Below, piece after piece: positions 15,902-25,165 of a stretch of 64,000 bases of DNA. The DNA comes from Verrucomicrobiales bacterium (GTDB taxonomy: Bacteria > Verrucomicrobiota > Verrucomicrobiia > Limisphaerales > J093): positions 62,001 to 126,000 of the forward strand of contig JACKPV010000027.1 in the NCBI GenBank assembly GCA_024233305.1, in the 5' to 3' direction. The notes under the pieces were generated by a model. That model saw only the letters and a program-made list of their open reading frames with translations, ran no database searches and had not been told where the DNA came from. The position numbers and the translations under genes were made by a program. Positions within the stretch are counted from its first letter, which is position 1, and each line of letters starts with the position of its first letter.

Positions 15902-17824
15902 ATGATTAAAACATTGCGCAATGCCCCGGGAGTTCTCGTGCTGGCGGCCGGATTGGCGGTCAGCAGTGCCGCCCGGGCCTCGACCGAACAGGAGAAGCAG
16001 CTGGCCATCGACAAGGGCCTCGCTCATCTCGCCGGCACGCAAACCGTGAGCGGGACGGAGGGCTACTGGCCTTACAGCAACGACGGAACACTGGCGGCAA
16101 CGGCATCGGCGGCCCTGGCCTTTATCGAGGAGGGGTATTTGCCCGGTACGGACGTCGTCATTGACACCGGATCGGGCCCGGTCAATTACGGCGACGTCGT
16201 GGGATTCGCCGTCAACTACATCTTCAATCGCGCCATCGTAGATTCCCGCTTCGGGATTGAGACCGACGGGTACTGGCGCTATGCGGAGGACTACAACAAC
16301 GATGGTGTTGCCGGGAACGACGGAGGGAACAACCGGGCAATCTACTTCTCGCCCGGCAACATGAGTCGCAACGTGTACACCACGGGCTTATGCGCCCCCG
16401 TCGTCTATGCCTTGGGCGAGGCGCTGGGGAAGGACACGGTCATCGACCGCGGATCGGTGGTCATCGTGGGCATGACCTACGCGGAGGCGTTGCAGGATGT
16501 GGTCGACTGGTTTTCTTGGGGGCAGGTCGACCCACAATACGGGAATTATCGGGGAGGCTGGCGCTACGATGCCGACTATGCCACGTCTGACAATTCCACG
16601 GCTCAATGGGGAGCGCTGCCCTACCTCTACGCCGCTGACTGGGGATTGAGCGCGCCCCAATATGTGGCCGACGAACTCGATCTCTGGATCAACTATGTGC
16701 AGACCCCAAGCGGCGGTTCGGGCTACGACAGTCCAACCAGTTACGTCAACGTCTCGAAGACGGGCGGGTTGCTGCTCGAACTCGCCGTGGTCGGTGCGGA
16801 TCTGACCGATCCCCGTGTGCTGGCTGCCCTGAGCTTCATCGATTCCCGTTGGAACAACGGGCCGAGCAGCACCTGGTACGGGAATATCAACCACCCTTAC
16901 GCCATGTGGGCGGTCTACAAGGCCCTGGATGTTTACGGGTTCCTGGGCCTCTATGGAGTGGGGCCAGGGGAGGACTTCAAGGTCGGCAACGGCATGCCGA
17001 GCGCGCCCGGGGGCTTCGTTATCGGGCAGGATTGGTGGGATCCGGCAGTAACGTCCCTGGCCGGTGATTGGTACTCGCACTACTGCGACTTCCTGGTCAA
17101 CAACCAGAATGCGGACGGCAGTTGGGCCGGCTATTCTTATTGGACCGGGGCCCTGGCGGACGGTTGGTACATCAACATCCTCAACGCCGCCGGCGCGCCC
17201 GAACCGATCAACGAACCGCCCGTTGCTCTGGTCCAGGACGTGGAGGTCTGCGCGGACCCGGGCCTTTGCTCGGACGAGGTCGATGCGGCCCAGGTGGATG
17301 CCGGTTCATTCGATCCCGACGGGGATCCGATCGTGATCGAAGTGGCGCCGCCGGGACCGTATCCGCTGGGGGACACGGTGGTGACGCTTACCGTCACTGA
17401 CGACAAAGGCGAGAGCGCCTCTGCCGAAGCCGTGGTCACGGTGCTGGACTGCGAGGCCCCGACCGGCTTTTGCGCTCCGGGGACGAACCCGGACGGGCAA
17501 CCGGTTCCGCAGACCGGCGGGAATCCAAAGGCCGGACAAAATCCCGACGGGTTCTATCAACTGTTCGGAACCGACAACTGCGAGGAAGCCGGACCCGTGG
17601 TCCTGTATGTGCTGGATTCCGGCAGTTCGTTCGTCGCCGGTCCGTTCCCGGTGGGGCAGAAGGTGAAGATCACGCAGTCGCCAGGCGGGGAACCGACCAC
17701 CAAGCCGATGCCGGGTGACATCATTCACATCCGGCTCAACGGCGACGCGCTGTTGGTCGCTGTTGATGCGGCTGGAAACCAGAGCGACCCGTGCGCGTGC
17801 CTGGTGCCGCCGCCTCCGAAGTGA
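15902..17824 (+). CDS. secreted terpene-cyclase-fold repeat protein with HYR/PKD-like domain
   Basis: 640 residues. Residues 1-26 are a signal peptide (VLVLAAGLAVSSAARA). Residues 30-430 contain repeated helical units such as KGLAHLAGTQ, NDGTLAATASAALAFIEEGY, GGWRYDADYATSDNSTAQWG and FLVNNQNADGSWAGYSYW. These resemble the alpha/alpha-toroid of squalene cyclase or prenyltransferase-like proteins. About residues 435-515 look like a beta-sandwich HYR/PKD domain (SFDPDGDPIVIEV, then VVTLTVTDDKG). The catalytic DxDD of hopene cyclases is not seen, so the fold is probably used for binding or structure on the cell surface. The function is unknown. Confidence 0.6.
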   Translation: MIKTLRNAPGVLVLAAGLAVSSAARASTEQEKQLAIDKGLAHLAGTQTVSGTEGYWPYSNDGTLAATASAALAFIEEGYLPGTDVVIDTGSGPVNYGDVVGFAVNYIFNRAIVDSRFGIETDGYWRYAEDYNNDGVAGNDGGNNRAIYFSPGNMSRNVYTTGLCAPVVYALGEALGKDTVIDRGSVVIVGMTYAEALQDVVDWFSWGQVDPQYGNYRGGWRYDADYATSDNSTAQWGALPYLYAADWGLSAPQYVADELDLWINYVQTPSGGSGYDSPTSYVNVSKTGGLLLELAVVGADLTDPRVLAALSFIDSRWNNGPSSTWYGNINHPYAMWAVYKALDVYGFLGLYGVGPGEDFKVGNGMPSAPGGFVIGQDWWDPAVTSLAGDWYSHYCDFLVNNQNADGSWAGYSYWTGALADGWYINILNAAGAPEPINEPPVALVQDVEVCADPGLCSDEVDAAQVDAGSFDPDGDPIVIEVAPPGPYPLGDTVVTLTVTDDKGESASAEAVVTVLDCEAPTGFCAPGTNPDGQPVPQTGGNPKAGQNPDGFYQLFGTDNCEEAGPVVLYVLDSGSSFVAGPFPVGQKVKITQSPGGEPTTKPMPGDIIHIRLNGDALLVAVDAAGNQSDPCACLVPPPPK

Positions 17825-17832
17825 GCCATTGC

Positions 17833-17887
17833 GCCCGGCTGAACCACGGAATCCCCGGTCCCGGGCGAGGCCGTGGTTCGGCGGGGC
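17833..17887 (+). terminator. hairpin terminator candidate
   Basis: GAACCACGG (17841-17849) pairs perfectly with CCGTGGTTC (17871-17879), with further G-C pairs outside the stem, shortly after the stop at 17824. There is no U-tract, so it may act with Rho or as a barrier between this gene and the convergent sigma-factor gene. Confidence 0.45.
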
Positions 17888-17981
17888 CGGACACCGGCCG
17901 GGCGAACGGGTCCCAGCCCACTGGATGCCGGTTGATTCCGGTGACTTGAGGCGGGATCCTTCGCCCTGCCGGCGCGGGTGA

Positions 17982-18548
17982 TCAACGCGGGGGAGAAGCA
18001 GGTCGCGGCGCTGGCGCGATGGTTGGCTGGCAATGGCGCCGCGGTGGCCCCAGACCGACTTGAAGGGCTTGGTTCGCGATCTGCCGGCGGACCTTGCAGA
18101 CCGTGGTATGCGAGACGTGGAGGTCCCGCGCCACCTCGCGCAGGCTGCAGCCGGCAAGCAGCGCGCGGAGCACCCGGTTTTCGACGGGACCGAGCCGGGA
18201 GGCAAGCAGGCCAAGCTCCTCGCGGGCGATGGTTACCTGTACGGTTGACGGCGTCACGAACTGGTCCGGCAGGTCCGGAGCGCTCGTCTCGCCGTCCGGC
18301 GCGACTGGACAGCGGCCGTGTCGGTGGCGGAGTGAATCGAGGCTGCGTCCTCCGCGGAGCCGGTTGAGCAGAAAAAAACGGCAACTTTGCAGATAATAGG
18401 CCGGCGTTGCTCCGGGCTGGCGTTCCCGTTCCTGACACCAGTGCAACAAGGCGTCCTCCGCGAGATCTTCTTCGTCCGCGTCCGGGACGCCGAAACGCCG
18501 CACCATGCGGAGCAACGCGCGGTGAATGGCGGTGTAATCGGGTTCCAC
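17982..18548 (-). CDS. ECF-type RNA polymerase sigma factor (orphan)
   Basis: 188 residues. Region 2 spans about residues 5-75 (DEEDLAEDALLHW, then YYLQSCRFFLLNRLRG). Region 4 spans about 115-165 (LGPVENRVLRALLAGCSLRE and the helix-turn-helix VARDLHVSHTTVCKVRR). No anti-sigma gene or kinase lies beside it, so its control is not visible here. The C-terminal 20 residues are Pro/Arg-rich. It is convergent with the secreted toroid protein and lies next to a decayed transposase. Confidence 0.75.
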   Translation of the reverse strand: MEPDYTAIHRALLRMVRRFGVPDADEEDLAEDALLHWCQERERQPGATPAYYLQSCRFFLLNRLRGGRSLDSLRHRHGRCPVAPDGETSAPDLPDQFVTPSTVQVTIAREELGLLASRLGPVENRVLRALLAGCSLREVARDLHVSHTTVCKVRRQIANQALQVGLGPPRRHCQPTIAPAPRPASPPR

Positions 18549-18681
18549 TTCAGGCGGTCTGGATGCCCGTCAAACCCTGGCTCTCCTCCGCTGATGCCCA
18601 CCCGCCGACCGACCGTGCGCCGCCGGGAATTCGCAACCATTCTAGGCCCCGTTCGTCCGGGTTGCAACGCGGGGCGCGTAA

Positions 18682-19026
18682 TCAGTAGCAGCGGGAATGG
18701 GCGGGAAAAGGACTCGCGCGATCCGTTGCAAAGGGGTCAGTTCTTGATATTGTCATATCACCTTCTGCCGGAGCGGCGCTGCCGATGGAGCAGATGGTGC
18801 CGATAGCCGGGGTGCCCATCTCCAGTCGGACTGCAATCCACTTGGCGGTCATTGTGCTCACCGCCCTCAATCGCACCGCCATCGACACCTTGCCTGGATC
18901 CCTCTTGGGCCGTTGCGCCAAGTCCTGCTTCCCTGATCTCAAAGCCTCCAGTTCTTCCGCCACAATCCGCTCGGCCCGTCGCGGTATCGTCTCCCGGAGT
19001 TCCTCCCCGTAGACAATGAACCTGTC
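18682..19026 (-). pseudogene. REP-associated tyrosine transposase (RAYT), C-terminal remnant
   Basis: The minus strand reads FIVYGEELRETIPRRAERI, then VAEELEALRSGKQDLAQRPK and RDPGKVSMAVRLRAVSTMTA, then KWIAVRLEMGTP. This is the conserved C-terminal region of RAYT/IS200-like proteins (typically GDPxKxxxAxRLRxETTMTxxWIAxRLxMGT). The catalytic domain is missing and the reading frame runs past the normal end. Its order relative to the N-terminal remnant at 15.4 kb is wrong for one split gene, so two copies decayed here. The rest of the 18549-19157 gap holds no gene. Confidence 0.75.
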
Positions 19027-19157
19027 ACTTTATCGATCCGCAGGTGGGCAGAGTGTTGTGATTCGGGGGCGCGACGGCGTCTCCATCGCGATCCCCCCGC
19101 CGAGCCCGGGGGCGCTTCGCGCGTGACGCGGGCGGTTTGCCGGATTAGCGTGCGCGC

Positions 19158-20057
19158 ATGTCGTCGGACCCTTCACCACAAACCCGGCTGGGCTGGATCG
19201 GCACGGGCGTCATGGGTGCCGCGATGGTCGGCCATCTGCTCGATCGCGGCCATGCGGTGACGGTGTTCAATCGCACTCCGGATAAGGCCCGGCCGGCGTT
19301 GGACAAGGGCGCGGTCTGGGCGGAAAACCCACGCGAGGTCGCTGCGCGCTCTTCCATCGTCTTCACCATGGTCGGCTTCCCGGCGGACGTCGAGGAGGTC
19401 TACTTCGGCGCGGCCGGTCTGTTGGCCGGCGCGCTGCCGGGGGCGATTCTCGTCGACATGACCACGACCAAACCGAGCTTTGCGCAGCGCATCGATGAGG
19501 CCGCGAAGGCCCGCCGGGCCCGGGCGGTGGATGCCCCGGTTTCGGGTGGCGACGTTGGAGCGCGGAACGCCACGCTCTCGATCATGGTGGGCGGTGACCC
19601 CGGATCGGTGGCCGCGGTGATGCCCTTCTTCGAGGTGCTGGGCCGGACGGTCGTGCATGCCGGTCCGGCGGGCGCCGGGCAGCATACGAAGATGTGCAAC
19701 CAGATCACCATCGCGGGCACGATGATCGGGGTGTGCGAGTGCCTGCTTTACGCGCACCGGGCGGGCCTCGATCCGGAGCGCATGCTGGAAGCGATCAGCG
19801 GCGGGGCCGCCGGGTGCTGGACGCTGTCGAACCTTGCGCCGCGCGTGGTCCGACGGAACTTCGATCCGGGCTTCTACGTCGAGCACTTCGTGAAGGACAT
19901 GCAGATCGCGCTGGAGGAGGCGGCGCGCATGGGACTTGCGCTGCCGGGTCTGGCGCTCGTTCATCAGCTGTACCAAGCGGTCATGGCACAAGGGCATGGG
20001 CGGAAAGGCACGCATGCGCTGATGCTCGCGCTGGAACATCTGTCGAACGTGGCCTGA
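19158..20057 (+). CDS. NAD(P)-dependent beta-hydroxyacid dehydrogenase (HIBADH family)
   Basis: 299 residues, normal for the 3-hydroxyisobutyrate / tartronate-semialdehyde reductase family. The Rossmann nucleotide site is GWIGTGVMGAAMVGHLLDRG (residues 12-31) and FNRTPDKA suggests NADP-type recognition. The substrate motif DAPVSGGDVGARNATLSIMV and the catalytic lysine in HTKMCNQ are present. The gene ends 2 bp before the lactate-type permease, so the pair may import and process a short hydroxyacid such as glycerate, glycolate or lactate; that pathway is inferred. Confidence 0.9.
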   Translation: MSSDPSPQTRLGWIGTGVMGAAMVGHLLDRGHAVTVFNRTPDKARPALDKGAVWAENPREVAARSSIVFTMVGFPADVEEVYFGAAGLLAGALPGAILVDMTTTKPSFAQRIDEAAKARRARAVDAPVSGGDVGARNATLSIMVGGDPGSVAAVMPFFEVLGRTVVHAGPAGAGQHTKMCNQITIAGTMIGVCECLLYAHRAGLDPERMLEAISGGAAGCWTLSNLAPRVVRRNFDPGFYVEHFVKDMQIALEEAARMGLALPGLALVHQLYQAVMAQGHGRKGTHALMLALEHLSNVA

Positions 20058-20059
20058 GC

Positions 20060-21736
20060 ATGTCCCCCGGAGCGCTCGCTCTTTTCGCCCTGCTGCCGAT
20101 CCTGGCGGCGGCGGTGATGCTGGTCGGGTTCCGCGTGCCCGCGCGGTGGGCCATGCCCGGCTGTTACCTGCTGACCCTGGTGATCGGGGCGGCGGTGTGG
20201 AAGCTGCCCGCGCGTGTCCTGGCGGCTTCCTCGATTCAGGGGTGGGGGATCACCGTTGAAATCCTCTCCATCATCTTCGGGGCGATCCTGCTCTTGAACC
20301 TGCTCCAGCAATCGGGGGCGCTTGCGGTGATCCGCCGCGGGTTTGCCGGGATCAGTCCGGACCGCCGGGTGCAGGTCGTGATCATCGTCTGGCTGTTCGG
20401 TTCGTTCATCGAAGGCGCGGCGGGCTTCGGCACCCCGGCGGCAATCGTTGCGCCGTTGCTCGTCGCGCTCGGGTTTCCGGGGATGGCGGCGGTGATGCTC
20501 GGGATGATGGTGCAGAGCACGGCGGTGACCTTCGGCGCGGTCGGCACGCCGATCCTCGTCGGGGTGCGCGGCGGGTTGCAGGGACCGGAGATCGAGGCGC
20601 GCCTGGCGGCGGCCGGGGTTGGGTTTGCGGACTTTCTCGGCGAGGTCACCGCCAGGGCCGCGCTCTTCCACGCGCTTGCGGGCACGCTGATGCCCCTGTT
20701 GATGGTCGGTTTGATGACCCGCTTTTTCGGTGCGAACCGGAGTTGGCGGGAGGGCGCGCGAATGCTGCCGTTCGCCCTGTTCGGGGGAGCGGCGTTCACC
20801 GGGCCCTACCTGGCGACCGGCTGGTTCCTCGGTCCGGAGTTCCCCTCGCTGCTGGGGGCGCTGGTCGGATTGCCGCTGGTGGTGTTCGCAGCCCGGCGGG
20901 GTTTTCTGACGCCCGCGCAGCCGTGGGACTTTCCGGACCGGAAAACCTGGCCGACGGCTTGGCTCGGGACGATCGAGCCGGGCATGGACGAAGGGGAGGG
21001 CTGGGGCCGGCTCACCCTCGCGCGGGCCTGGGCGCCCTATTGCGTCCTGGCGGGCATGCTGGTGCTCAGCCGATTGCCGCAACTCCCGTTCAAGGGCTGG
21101 TTGAATGCCGTTTCGCTGGGTTGGTCGGACATTCTGGGTACCGGCATCGCCGCCCGGACCACCCCGCTCTACCTGCCCGGAACGCTCTTTCTGGTGGCTG
21201 GCGTCGTGGCGATCCGGTGGCACCGAATGCGAGGCGATGCCGTGAAGTCCGCCTTTCGGCAGAGTGTCCGCACGCTGCTCGGCGCGGGCTTCGTACTGGT
21301 GTTCACGGTGCCGATGGTGCGGGTGTATATCAATTCGGGGCAAAATCCGGCCGGCTTGCCGGGCATGCCCATTGCGATGGCCGACTGGGTAGCCGCGCAT
21401 GTCGGACGGGTCTATCCGCTGTTCGCCCCGGCGGTGGGCGCACTCGGCGCCTTCATCGCCGGGAGCAACACCGTGAGCAACCTCATGTTCAGCCTGTTCC
21501 AGTTCGGCGTCGCAGAACGGCTCACCCTGCCCCCGACCTTGATCGTCGCTTTGCAGGCTGTCGGCGCCGCGGCCGGGAACATGATCGCCATCCACAACGT
21601 CGTGGCCGCCTCGGCGACCGTTGGCCTGCTCGGGCGCGAGGGACTGGTGCTGCGCAAGACCGTCCTCCCGACGCTGTATTACGTCCTTTGGGTGGGGTTG
21701 CTCGGCTGGACGGCGGTTTGGTGGGCGTCCGGGTAG
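20060..21736 (+). CDS. L-lactate/glycolate permease family transporter (LldP-like)
   Basis: 558 residues with at least 12 hydrophobic segments, the size of the LctP/LldP family of inner-membrane proton symporters. The family signature GSFIEGAAGFGTPAAIVAPLL is clear, as are QSTAVTFGAVGTPILVG and the C-terminal GSNTVSNLMFSLFQFGVA and GNMIAIHNVVAASATVGL. The ATG at 20060 lies 2 bp after the dehydrogenase stop, so translation is probably coupled. Substrate (lactate, glycolate or a related acid) is not fixed by sequence. Confidence 0.92.
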   Translation: MSPGALALFALLPILAAAVMLVGFRVPARWAMPGCYLLTLVIGAAVWKLPARVLAASSIQGWGITVEILSIIFGAILLLNLLQQSGALAVIRRGFAGISPDRRVQVVIIVWLFGSFIEGAAGFGTPAAIVAPLLVALGFPGMAAVMLGMMVQSTAVTFGAVGTPILVGVRGGLQGPEIEARLAAAGVGFADFLGEVTARAALFHALAGTLMPLLMVGLMTRFFGANRSWREGARMLPFALFGGAAFTGPYLATGWFLGPEFPSLLGALVGLPLVVFAARRGFLTPAQPWDFPDRKTWPTAWLGTIEPGMDEGEGWGRLTLARAWAPYCVLAGMLVLSRLPQLPFKGWLNAVSLGWSDILGTGIAARTTPLYLPGTLFLVAGVVAIRWHRMRGDAVKSAFRQSVRTLLGAGFVLVFTVPMVRVYINSGQNPAGLPGMPIAMADWVAAHVGRVYPLFAPAVGALGAFIAGSNTVSNLMFSLFQFGVAERLTLPPTLIVALQAVGAAAGNMIAIHNVVAASATVGLLGREGLVLRKTVLPTLYYVLWVGLLGWTAVWWASG

Positions 21737-21887
21737 AGCGGGGGATGCGGGAGGGATTTCTCCGGCGACGCCTTCAGGGTTGGAGTCCGCGCCCGGCAGG
21801 CTCACGAACCCCATGCGCCTGCGCATCGTCCCTGGCGTTCAATCCACAGAGCCGCGGGCGACGGCCAGCGCTGGCGCGGTGGCCGGC

Positions 21888-23945
21888 TCAGTTGCCGTCC
21901 GGTTGCCGAAGCTCCATCGTTGGACTCGACGGAATCGTGAACGCCTCGGGCGGCAAAGGGCGGTCAGGGGAGAACGGTGGCAAATCGGTCGTCAGGCGCG
22001 CAGCGAGGTCGGGCACGGTTGACCGGATGCCTTCCACCACGCACCGGGCCAGCAGGTAACTGCCGTAGTTGTTGTGGTGGGTGCCGTCTTGAAACATGGC
22101 GTCCAACCGGTCGCCCAATGCGTGATAGAGTGTTTTGCTCATTGCGTGAAGGTCGATCAACGGCGCCCCTTCCGCGGACGCGACCTCGCGCACCAGCCCC
22201 GGGTAAGCGCCGAGGGTGTCCCGTTCCATGCCCGCTTTGCGCTCCATCGAGGTGATCAGGACCGGGGTGGCGCCGTGTTCACGCGTGCGGCGAACGAGGG
22301 TCGTCAGATGGCGCCGGTAGGTCTCGAGGGCGTCCGGGGCGCGGTCCTTCATGTCGTTGTGTCCGAATTGAAGCAGCAGATAATCGCCCGCGCGCAGCGT
22401 GCTGAAGATTTTGTCGAAGCGCCGCGCGCCGAGGGAACTGCGGATGGACTCGCCGGACTCCGCGTGATTGGCCACCGCGAGGTCCGCCTGGAAAAAGCGC
22501 GGCAACATCTGGCCCCAACTGTTCCACGGTTCGTTGGGTTGATCGGTCACCGTCGAATCGCCGGCCAGATAGACCGTCACTGCCGCCGGCGCCGGTTCGA
22601 TCACCACTGACGCGACCGCGGGATGCGGGCCGTTGAATTCGAGGGTCAGTTTGTCGTCCCAATGCAGGCAGGGACGCTCGCGCTCCTTGAGCCGGACGCT
22701 TCCGCCATCGGGCAGGGCGGGGGTGCGCACGTTGACGGTGAAGCTGCGGGTCACGGTTTCGCCGGCGGCCACGCGCACGTTCTCCAGCATCAACCGGCGC
22801 GACTCCGCCTTCACGGTCGTGCAGGATGCTGCCTCCGGGTCGCCAAGCGTCACCGTTACCCGGTGGTTGCCTTCCGGCACGGCAACGGAGAAGAGGAACG
22901 GGCCGTCCGCGGAAAGACAGCTGTCGGCGAAGAAACCGGGACGGCCGTGGGTGACGAGGGTGGCCCCGGTGACCGGCAGCCAACCGTAGCCGCGGTCGGC
23001 GGTGAAGGTGGTGTCCGGAGTTACCGCCAGGCCGCGTGCTGCGGGTTCCTCGTTGCCGAAGTCGAAGCGCCGGGGGGCGGAGAGGTTCGGGCGGGCTGCC
23101 GCGTCGTTCGGTTCGCGGAGCAAGCTGCGCAGGGGACAGCCGGCCAGTTGCCGGATGCCCTCAGCCACGCACACGGCGCTCACTTCGGCGCCGGCCTTCG
23201 TCGTGTGGGTGTGGTCCGTCGCGGTGAAGAACTCGCGTCCGACCCGTTCCTCCCCCGCGGCTTCGTAGCGTCGGGCCACCAGTTCGTTCAAGTCGATGAA
23301 TGGCGCGCTGCCCGCTGCGGCCGCCGCCGCTGCCCATTGGCCGTAGTCTCCCGCGGCGCGGGCGACGCGGCCTTCCCGCCAGATGTTGCGCGGTACCGGA
23401 GACAGCACGATTGCCGTGGCGCCCCGGGCCCGGGTTTCCGCGATGTAGTGTCGCAGATACCAGCCGTAGGTGTGGACGACTTCGGACCGGCCTGTCTGCT
23501 CGACGATCCCTTCGCGCGTTTCCTCGCCGTTGCCCTTGAGTGAGGCCCGGGGGCGGTTGCCGCGGAAAAGCTCGCCACCGTCGTTGTGCCCGAATTGCAG
23601 CAACACGAAATCGCCCGGTTGCAGCTCATCACGGACCCGCTCCCACAGCCCTTCGGTTCGGAACGTGCGGCTGCTGCGCCCCCCGAGGGCGCGGTTCACG
23701 ACCTGGACGCGCGAAAGATCGAAGTGCGTGTCGACCACCTGTCCCCAGCCCCAGAGCCCGCCGGCCCCGTCGCCGCGGCCGTTTTTCACGGTGGAATCGC
23801 CGACCAGCCAGACCGTCGGCCTGGCCGGCGAAGGGGGCGGCTCAGCGGGGAGCGCGGTTCCTTGCCCCAGCGCCAGCGCCAGCGAGATCGCAAGAGGCCG
23901 CTTCCTTGCGAGGGCGATTCGGCCGGAGTGATGGTGGTGTCGCAT
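21888..23945 (-). CDS. secreted protein with two rhamnogalacturonan-acetylesterase-like SGNH domains
   Basis: 685 residues. A signal peptide follows an unusual MRHHHHSGR start. The first SGNH domain (about 40-270) has VWLVGDSTVKNG, GGRSSRTF, LLQFGHND and DHTHTTKAGAE. A beta-rich linker (about 290-450; FDFGNEEPAARG, then GYGWLPV) resembles the N-terminal domain of RGAE-type esterases. The second SGNH domain (about 455-670) has VYLAGDSTVTDQP, ESGESIRSSL, LLQFGHNDMKD and DGTHHNNYGSYLLA. Both keep Ser-Gly-Asn-His catalytic blocks. It probably removes acetyl groups from pectin or other exopolysaccharides. The upstream in-frame ATG at 23975 was rejected because the later start gives a clean signal peptide. 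Confidence 0.85.
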   Translation of the reverse strand: MRHHHHSGRIALARKRPLAISLALALGQGTALPAEPPPSPARPTVWLVGDSTVKNGRGDGAGGLWGWGQVVDTHFDLSRVQVVNRALGGRSSRTFRTEGLWERVRDELQPGDFVLLQFGHNDGGELFRGNRPRASLKGNGEETREGIVEQTGRSEVVHTYGWYLRHYIAETRARGATAIVLSPVPRNIWREGRVARAAGDYGQWAAAAAAAGSAPFIDLNELVARRYEAAGEERVGREFFTATDHTHTTKAGAEVSAVCVAEGIRQLAGCPLRSLLREPNDAAARPNLSAPRRFDFGNEEPAARGLAVTPDTTFTADRGYGWLPVTGATLVTHGRPGFFADSCLSADGPFLFSVAVPEGNHRVTVTLGDPEAASCTTVKAESRRLMLENVRVAAGETVTRSFTVNVRTPALPDGGSVRLKERERPCLHWDDKLTLEFNGPHPAVASVVIEPAPAAVTVYLAGDSTVTDQPNEPWNSWGQMLPRFFQADLAVANHAESGESIRSSLGARRFDKIFSTLRAGDYLLLQFGHNDMKDRAPDALETYRRHLTTLVRRTREHGATPVLITSMERKAGMERDTLGAYPGLVREVASAEGAPLIDLHAMSKTLYHALGDRLDAMFQDGTHHNNYGSYLLARCVVEGIRSTVPDLAARLTTDLPPFSPDRPLPPEAFTIPSSPTMELRQPDGN

Positions 23946-24029
23946 GGAATCGCATGATGCGCCCCACACCGCCATCGGGCAATTGCCATTCGGTCACCCC
24001 GGGGATGGAGCGTCCCCGTCCGCAGAGGC

Positions 24030-24097
24030 CTGTATTCTCCCTGAATCTGCGCCGACTGCACGTCAGCGGCTACGGCCCATTGAATCGATACGGCTCA
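24030..24097. repeat. REP-like element, half copy (copy 2)
   Basis: Carries one REP in inverted orientation (24049-24073, GCGCCGACTGCACGTCAGCG then GCTAC) and the right end TGAATCGATACGGCT at 24081-24095. The final T together with CA forms TCA, the minus-strand TGA stop of the beta-barrel gene. The left half is degenerate, resembling copy 4 (GTATTCTCCCTGAA). Confidence 0.75.
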
Positions 24098-25165
24098 GAA
24101 ACTCAGGCGCAGTCCGGTGATCACCTCGTAGCCGCCGTCGAGTCCCAGGGTTGCCTCCTGGCGGATGCCCGAGACGCTGACGTCCTGGAGGTATTGATAC
24201 TGGCCGCCGAGATAGAGACGGAGGTAATCGGTGAGGGCGTACTCGAAGGTTGCCTGGCCGTAGAACCCGAAGACCCACTCCTCCGCATCCTGACGTTCCA
24301 CCCGGCCGGTCAGCAGCCCGCCACCTGCGGCATCGGTCAACGTTTCCACCGATTCAAGCTCCGAGAGCGCGGCCATGAAGGCCCCGCCGGCACTGAGTCG
24401 AACCGTCAACTGCCGATAGACCGGCAGTTCGAGAAACGGCCCGAGTTTGAATCCCAGCACCAACGACCGCAGTCGCGTGTCGAGTGCCGAAGTGGCGTTG
24501 ACCGAATCGTTGAGCGTGACTCCTGGCGTCAACGGCAGCGACGGTCCCGCGACGTTGTAGGCGCCGGTGTAAGGCGCGGGGGGGGGCGTCATCGTCCCGA
24601 GGGCGTAGCGGTCGGTCCGCCGGGTGACCGTCCCGGCGAGCGCGGTCACGTTTTCCAGTTGAATGTCGAGCGAACCGAAGCCGCCTTCGAGACCCAGAAC
24701 GATGTCGTTGCGGCCGGGAGCGGACCAGCGCTTCAACTCCCGCCCGTAGAGGATCTCGAAGCCGCCTTGCGGATCGCCGTCCAGGACACCCGACGTGCCG
24801 GTGTGCGGCGAACCGGCGGTCTGATGGAAATCGAGGAAGGGAGGGTTCACCTGGGCCGCCGACTGGTACCCCCAGTTCCACGTTTGTCCGCCGACGCCCC
24901 CGTTCACGTCCGGCAGGACGAACCCGTCGTCGTAAATCGTGCCGGTCGGGGTCGGGGGCGCCAAGTTGCGCACCTCGGCGGTGATGCCGAATCCGAACCG
25001 CGCGCCGATGGTCAACCGGTTCTTGAGGATCGAAGGGTCATCATAGGCGACCTGCGCGGCGGCCATCAGGCAGCCGAGGCAACCGGCGGCCGGCAGGGCC
25101 GCGGTGGATCGCCAACGGGTCTTCAGCAGGGTCGGTTTCGGTGTTGCTCGCCGGTCGTTCTTCAC
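24095..25165 (-). CDS. outer-membrane beta-barrel protein, unknown function
   Basis: 356 residues from a GTG start. A signal sequence (LPAAGCLGCLMAAAQVA) is followed by alternating hydrophobic/polar strands such as NRLTIGARFGFGITAEV, DIVLGLEGGFGSLDIQLENV, LGPFLELPVYRQLTVRLSAG and YLRLYLGGQYQYLQDVSVSG. It ends GLRLSF; a terminal phenylalanine is the usual signal for barrel insertion into the outer membrane. No specific family is recognised. Its stop codon is formed at the junction with a REP-like element. The start is uncertain. Confidence 0.6.
   Translation of the reverse strand: MKNDRRATPKPTLLKTRWRSTAALPAAGCLGCLMAAAQVAYDDPSILKNRLTIGARFGFGITAEVRNLAPPTPTGTIYDDGFVLPDVNGGVGGQTWNWGYQSAAQVNPPFLDFHQTAGSPHTGTSGVLDGDPQGGFEILYGRELKRWSAPGRNDIVLGLEGGFGSLDIQLENVTALAGTVTRRTDRYALGTMTPPPAPYTGAYNVAGPSLPLTPGVTLNDSVNATSALDTRLRSLVLGFKLGPFLELPVYRQLTVRLSAGGAFMAALSELESVETLTDAAGGGLLTGRVERQDAEEWVFGFYGQATFEYALTDYLRLYLGGQYQYLQDVSVSGIRQEATLGLDGGYEVITGLRLSF

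Noticed and set aside
15358..19026. One RAYT gene split by a 3-kb insertion
   Set aside because: Both fragments are on the minus strand, but the N-terminal piece lies to the left of the C-terminal piece, the reverse of what a split gene would show.
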